The position numbers and the translations under genes are program-made. A stretch of DNA of 51,195 bases from Rhodoglobus sp. Its GTDB lineage: Bacteria > Actinomycetota > Actinomycetes > Actinomycetales > Microbacteriaceae. Of the stretch, positions 48,750-51,195 are shown piece after piece. Position 1 is the first letter of the stretch. Every line of letters starts with the position of its first letter. The stretch spans positions 1 through 51,195 of the forward strand of contig JAODAV010000025.1 in NCBI GenBank assembly GCA_025463605.1, in the 5' to 3' direction. The notes beneath the pieces are model-generated. The model ran no database searches, had not been told where the DNA came from, and saw nothing but the letters and a program-made list of their open reading frames with translations.

Positions 48750-49565
48750 ATGGTCGACGTCGACACCGCACCGCCATTCTCGAAGCTGCCTGAGCCGCTC
48801 GTCGGCGCGCTGCGGGAGCTCGCGCGCACCAAGCGCCTGCTCGTGGCCCTCGACTTCGACGGCACTCTCGCGCCCGAAGTGGACGACCCCGAGAAGGCCC
48901 GCGCACTTCCCGAGTCCCGCGCCGCGGTGCTGCGCTTGCTCGCCATGCCCAACACTCGGGTCGCACTCGTCTCCGGCCGGGCCCTGCGCAGCCTCGAACA
49001 GGTGGCCGACCTGCCCGACACGACGCTGCTCGTGGGTTCGCACGGCATCGAGATCCGGCTCGATTCACCCGACGTGCAACTGACCCTCGACACCGCGGAG
49101 ATCCGGCAGATCGGTGTGCTCAACGAAGTGCTGGGCGAGGTCGCGGATTCGGTCGACCAGGTCTGGCTCGAGCCCAAGCCCGCCGGATTCGCGCTGCACA
49201 CCCGCCTCGCCACCGAACACAACAGCCGTGTGGCCCACCTCGTGGCGCGCAGCGAGGCGAACGCCGAGGTCGCGGACCTCACCATCCGCCACGGCAAGCA
49301 CGTGCTCGAGTTCTCGGTGCGCTCCACGACGAAGGGCGAGGCCCTCGAGCACCTGCGCCAGTACACGAGCGCTGACGCCGTCTTCTACGCCGGCGACGAT
49401 GTGACCGACGAGGATGCCTTCGCCGCCCTCACCCCGGACGACGTCGGCCTCAAGAGCGGTGACGGTGCCACCCTCGCCAATTTCCGCGTGCCGGGACCGA
49501 CCCAGGTCGCCCGCACGCTCGCGCTGCTCGCCGACCTGCGCGAGGGCGACGTTCACGAGCAGTAG
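48750..49565 (+). CDS. otsB: Trehalose-6-phosphate phosphatase
   Basis: A 271-residue HAD-superfamily phosphatase. The nucleophile motif is ALDFDGTLAPE; VALVSGRAL is motif II. GSHGIEI and LEPKPAGFALHTR are family-specific, and GDDVTDEDAF is the C-terminal Mg2+ motif. It removes phosphate from the product of OtsA. It starts 3 bases after the otsA stop, so the pair is co-transcribed. Nothing unusual in length. Confidence 0.96.
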   Translation: MVDVDTAPPFSKLPEPLVGALRELARTKRLLVALDFDGTLAPEVDDPEKARALPESRAAVLRLLAMPNTRVALVSGRALRSLEQVADLPDTTLLVGSHGIEIRLDSPDVQLTLDTAEIRQIGVLNEVLGEVADSVDQVWLEPKPAGFALHTRLATEHNSRVAHLVARSEANAEVADLTIRHGKHVLEFSVRSTTKGEALEHLRQYTSADAVFYAGDDVTDEDAFAALTPDDVGLKSGDGATLANFRVPGPTQVARTLALLADLREGDVHEQ

Positions 49566-49572
49566 CGCCGAC

Positions 49573-49600
49573 CTGACCCACTCCCGGGAAGTCCTAGACT
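49573..49600 (+). promoter_or_regulatory. Predicted promoter of ilvD
   Basis: CTGACC (49573-49578), a 16-base spacer and TAGACT (49595-49600). The GTG at 49608 follows 7 bases later, so the ilvD transcript is probably leaderless. Confidence 0.45.
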
Positions 49601-49607
49601 TTCACTC

Positions 49608-51195
49608 GTGCCTGAAATAGACCGTAAACCGCGTTCGCGCACCGTCACTCACGGGATCGAAGCCACCACCTCTCGCGGGATGCTGCGCGCGGTTGGCATG
49701 GGAGATGCCGATTGGGACAAGCCTCAGGTCGGTATCGCGAGCTCGTGGAACGAGATCACCCCGTGCAACCTCTCGCTCGACCGTCTGGCCCAGGCGGCGA
49801 AGGAGGGCGTGCATTCGGGTGGCGGTTACCCGCTGCAGTTCGGCACCATCTCCGTCTCCGACGGCATCTCGATGGGCCACGAGGGCATGCACTTCTCCCT
49901 CGTGTCGCGTGAGGTCATCGCCGACTCCGTCGAGGTCGTCATGCAGGCCGAGCGCCTCGACGGCTCTGTGCTGCTCGCCGGCTGTGACAAGTCCATTCCC
50001 GGCATGCTCATGGCCGCGGCCCGCCTCGACCTCGCTTCGGTATTCCTCTACGCGGGCTCGATCGCGCCCGGCTGGGTGAAGCTCAGCGACGGCACGGAGA
50101 AGGACATCACGATCATCGACTCCTTCGAGGCGGTGGGCGGCGTCAAGGCCGGCAAGATGTCCCTCGAAGACGCCAAGCGCATCGAGTGCGCGTTCGCTCC
50201 CGGTGAGGGCGCGTGCGGCGGCATGTACACGGCGAACACGATGGCGAGCGTCGCCGAGGCACTCGGGCTGTCGCTGCCCGGCAGCGCGTCGCCTGCTGCC
50301 GCCGATCGCCGCCGCGACTACTACGCCCACCGGTCGGGGGAGGCCGTCGTCGGCATGCTCGAGCGCGGGCACACGGTACGCGACATCCTCACCAAAGACG
50401 CCTTCGAGAACGCGATCGCCGTCGCCATGGCGCTCGGCGGCTCGACCAACGTCGTGCTCCACCTGCTCGCGATCGCGCACGAAGCCGAGGTGGAGCTCAC
50501 GCTCGACGACTTCAACCGCATCGGCGACACGATTCCGCACCTCGGTGATCTCAAGCCCTTCGGCAAGTACGTCATGAACGACGTCGACCGGCACGGCGGC
50601 ATCCCGGTGCTCATGAAGGCGCTGCTGGATGCCGGACTCCTGCACGGCGACTGCCTCACCGTGACGGGCAAGACCGTCGCCGAGAATCTGGCCGAGCTGA
50701 ACCCGGAGCCCCTGGACGGCGAGGTGCTCCGCACCCTCGACAACCCCATCCACGCGACCGGCGGGCTCACGATCCTGCACGGTTCGCTCGCGCCCGAGGG
50801 CGCTGTGGTGAAGACCGCGGGCTTCGACGTCGCGGTGTTCGAAGGCCCGGCTCGAGTCTTCGAGCGGGAGCGGGAAGCACTCGACGCGCTCACGGAGGGC
50901 ACGATCGAGGCCGGAACGGTGCTCATCATCCGCTACGAGGGCCCCAAGGGCGGCCCCGGCATGCGCGAGATGCTCGCCATTACCGCCGCCATCAAGGGCG
51001 CTGGGCTCGGAAAAGATGTACTACTCTTGACGGACGGTCGATTCTCAGGCGGCACAACCGGACTGTGCATCGGCCACATAGCTCCCGAAGCGGTGGACGC
51101 AGGTCCCATCGCCTTCGTGCGCGATGGTGATCTAATAAGGGTCGATATCGCAGCTCGCTCGCTTGACCTACTGGTCGAGCCCGCAGAGCTGGAAG
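49608..51195 (+). CDS. ilvD: Dihydroxy-acid dehydratase (5' part; runs off the window)
   Basis: The first 529 codons of the IlvD/Edd-family dehydratase, the third step of valine and isoleucine synthesis. The Fe-S ligands are visible: TPCNLSLD (Cys53), AGCDKSIPG (Cys126) and [14 protein letters not shown] (Cys203). The Mg2+-binding lysine lies near Cys126. LALGGSTN-type sequence (here [12 protein letters not shown]) and [21 protein letters not shown] complete the signature. Family proteins are about 560-570 residues, so roughly 35 residues are missing at the window edge. GTG 49608 is chosen from the -10 spacing and because the usual IlvD opening (RSRTVTHG) follows closely. Confidence 0.95.
   Translation, partial: MPEIDRKPRSRTVTHGIEATTSRGMLRAVGMGDADWDKPQVGIASSWNEITPCNLSLDRLAQAAKEGVHSGGGYPLQFGTISVSDGISMGHEGMHFSLVSREVIADSVEVVMQAERLDGSVLLAGCDKSIPGMLMAAARLDLASVFLYAGSIAPGWVKLSDGTEKDITIIDSFEAVGGVKAGKMSLEDAKRIECAFAPGEGACGGMYTANTMASVAEALGLSLPGSASPAAADRRRDYYAHRSGEAVVGMLERGHTVRDILTKDAFENAIAVAMALGGSTNVVLHLLAIAHEAEVELTLDDFNRIGDTIPHLGDLKPFGKYVMNDVDRHGGIPVLMKALLDAGLLHGDCLTVTGKTVAENLAELNPEPLDGEVLRTLDNPIHATGGLTILHGSLAPEGAVVKTAGFDVAVFEGPARVFEREREALDALTEGTIEAGTVLIIRYEGPKGGPGMREMLAITAAIKGAGLGKDVLLLTDGRFSGGTTGLCIGHIAPEAVDAGPIAFVRDGDLIRVDIAARSLDLLVEPAELE

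Noticed and set aside
1..51195. tRNA, rRNA, riboswitch, insertion sequence, integrase or attachment site
   Set aside because: None could be supported on either strand; the gaps between genes are short and accounted for by promoters or repeats.

Overview
This is high-GC DNA with many GTG and some TTG starts. Gene ends overlap by 4 bases (ATGA or GTGA) again and again, and several genes look leaderless, with a TANNNT box 6-7 bases before the start codon. These traits, together with otsAB and a CUT1 sugar importer that lacks its own ATPase, point to an actinobacterium, most likely a Microbacteriaceae-type soil or plant saprophyte. The genus is a guess. I saw no rRNA, tRNA, insertion sequence, phage gene or CRISPR array.

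Layout. (1) 1-7299: an L7/L12-like small protein, then a divergent set consisting of an ethanolamine-type permease (minus) and a glutamine-synthetase-like ligase, class I amidotransferase-like hydrolase, aldehyde dehydrogenase, SDR dehydrogenase and FadR/GntR regulator (plus). Together these make a complete predicted route from an amino alcohol, probably ethanolamine, through gamma-glutamylated intermediates to glycine and glutamate. (2) 7300-8798: a repeat-packed intergenic region and a three-gene minus-strand operon of two small membrane proteins and a YdeI/DUF1905 protein. (3) 8940-18476: a clan-D-like glycosidase coupled to a protein with two metallo-beta-lactamase domains, then GH2 beta-mannosidase, GH1 beta-glycosidase and a FAD oxidoreductase. 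(4) 18473-26774: a DeoR regulator and a four-carbon-acid-sugar kinase on the minus strand, divergent from a tightly coupled operon of FGGY kinase, YihT/LacD-like aldolase, racemase-fold protein, GH13_18 phosphorylase and ABC exporter. (5) 26901-36305: GH84 (minus), LacI regulator, ROK kinase, GmhA-like isomerase, GH38 alpha-mannosidase and an unknown protein. (6) 36250-45478: a CUT1 importer with GH42 beta-galactosidase and a Gfo/Idh oxidoreductase (minus), divergent from a GntR regulator, an aldo/keto reductase and a second Gfo/Idh protein. (7) 45529-51195: a hypothetical protein, corA, otsA, otsB and the 5' part of ilvD.

How it fits together. Most of the window is catabolic accessory DNA. 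GH84, GH38, GH2 and a ROK kinase suggest intracellular trimming of N-glycan-like or mannosyl/GlcNAc oligosaccharides. Similar LacI-type sites (pattern TGGnAACGnTnnCA) lie at four of the promoters concerned, so one regulator may control them all. None of the glycosidases shows a signal peptide, so their substrates must be imported.

The most striking non-coding signal is a family of 57-bp palindromic elements. Five full copies, each exactly 57 bp, and one truncated copy all sit at gene 3' ends. Their 15-base loops have a conserved polarity, and one copy supplies the last codons and the stop of the GH84 gene. All domain calls and regulatory sites were read by eye; no database search was run.
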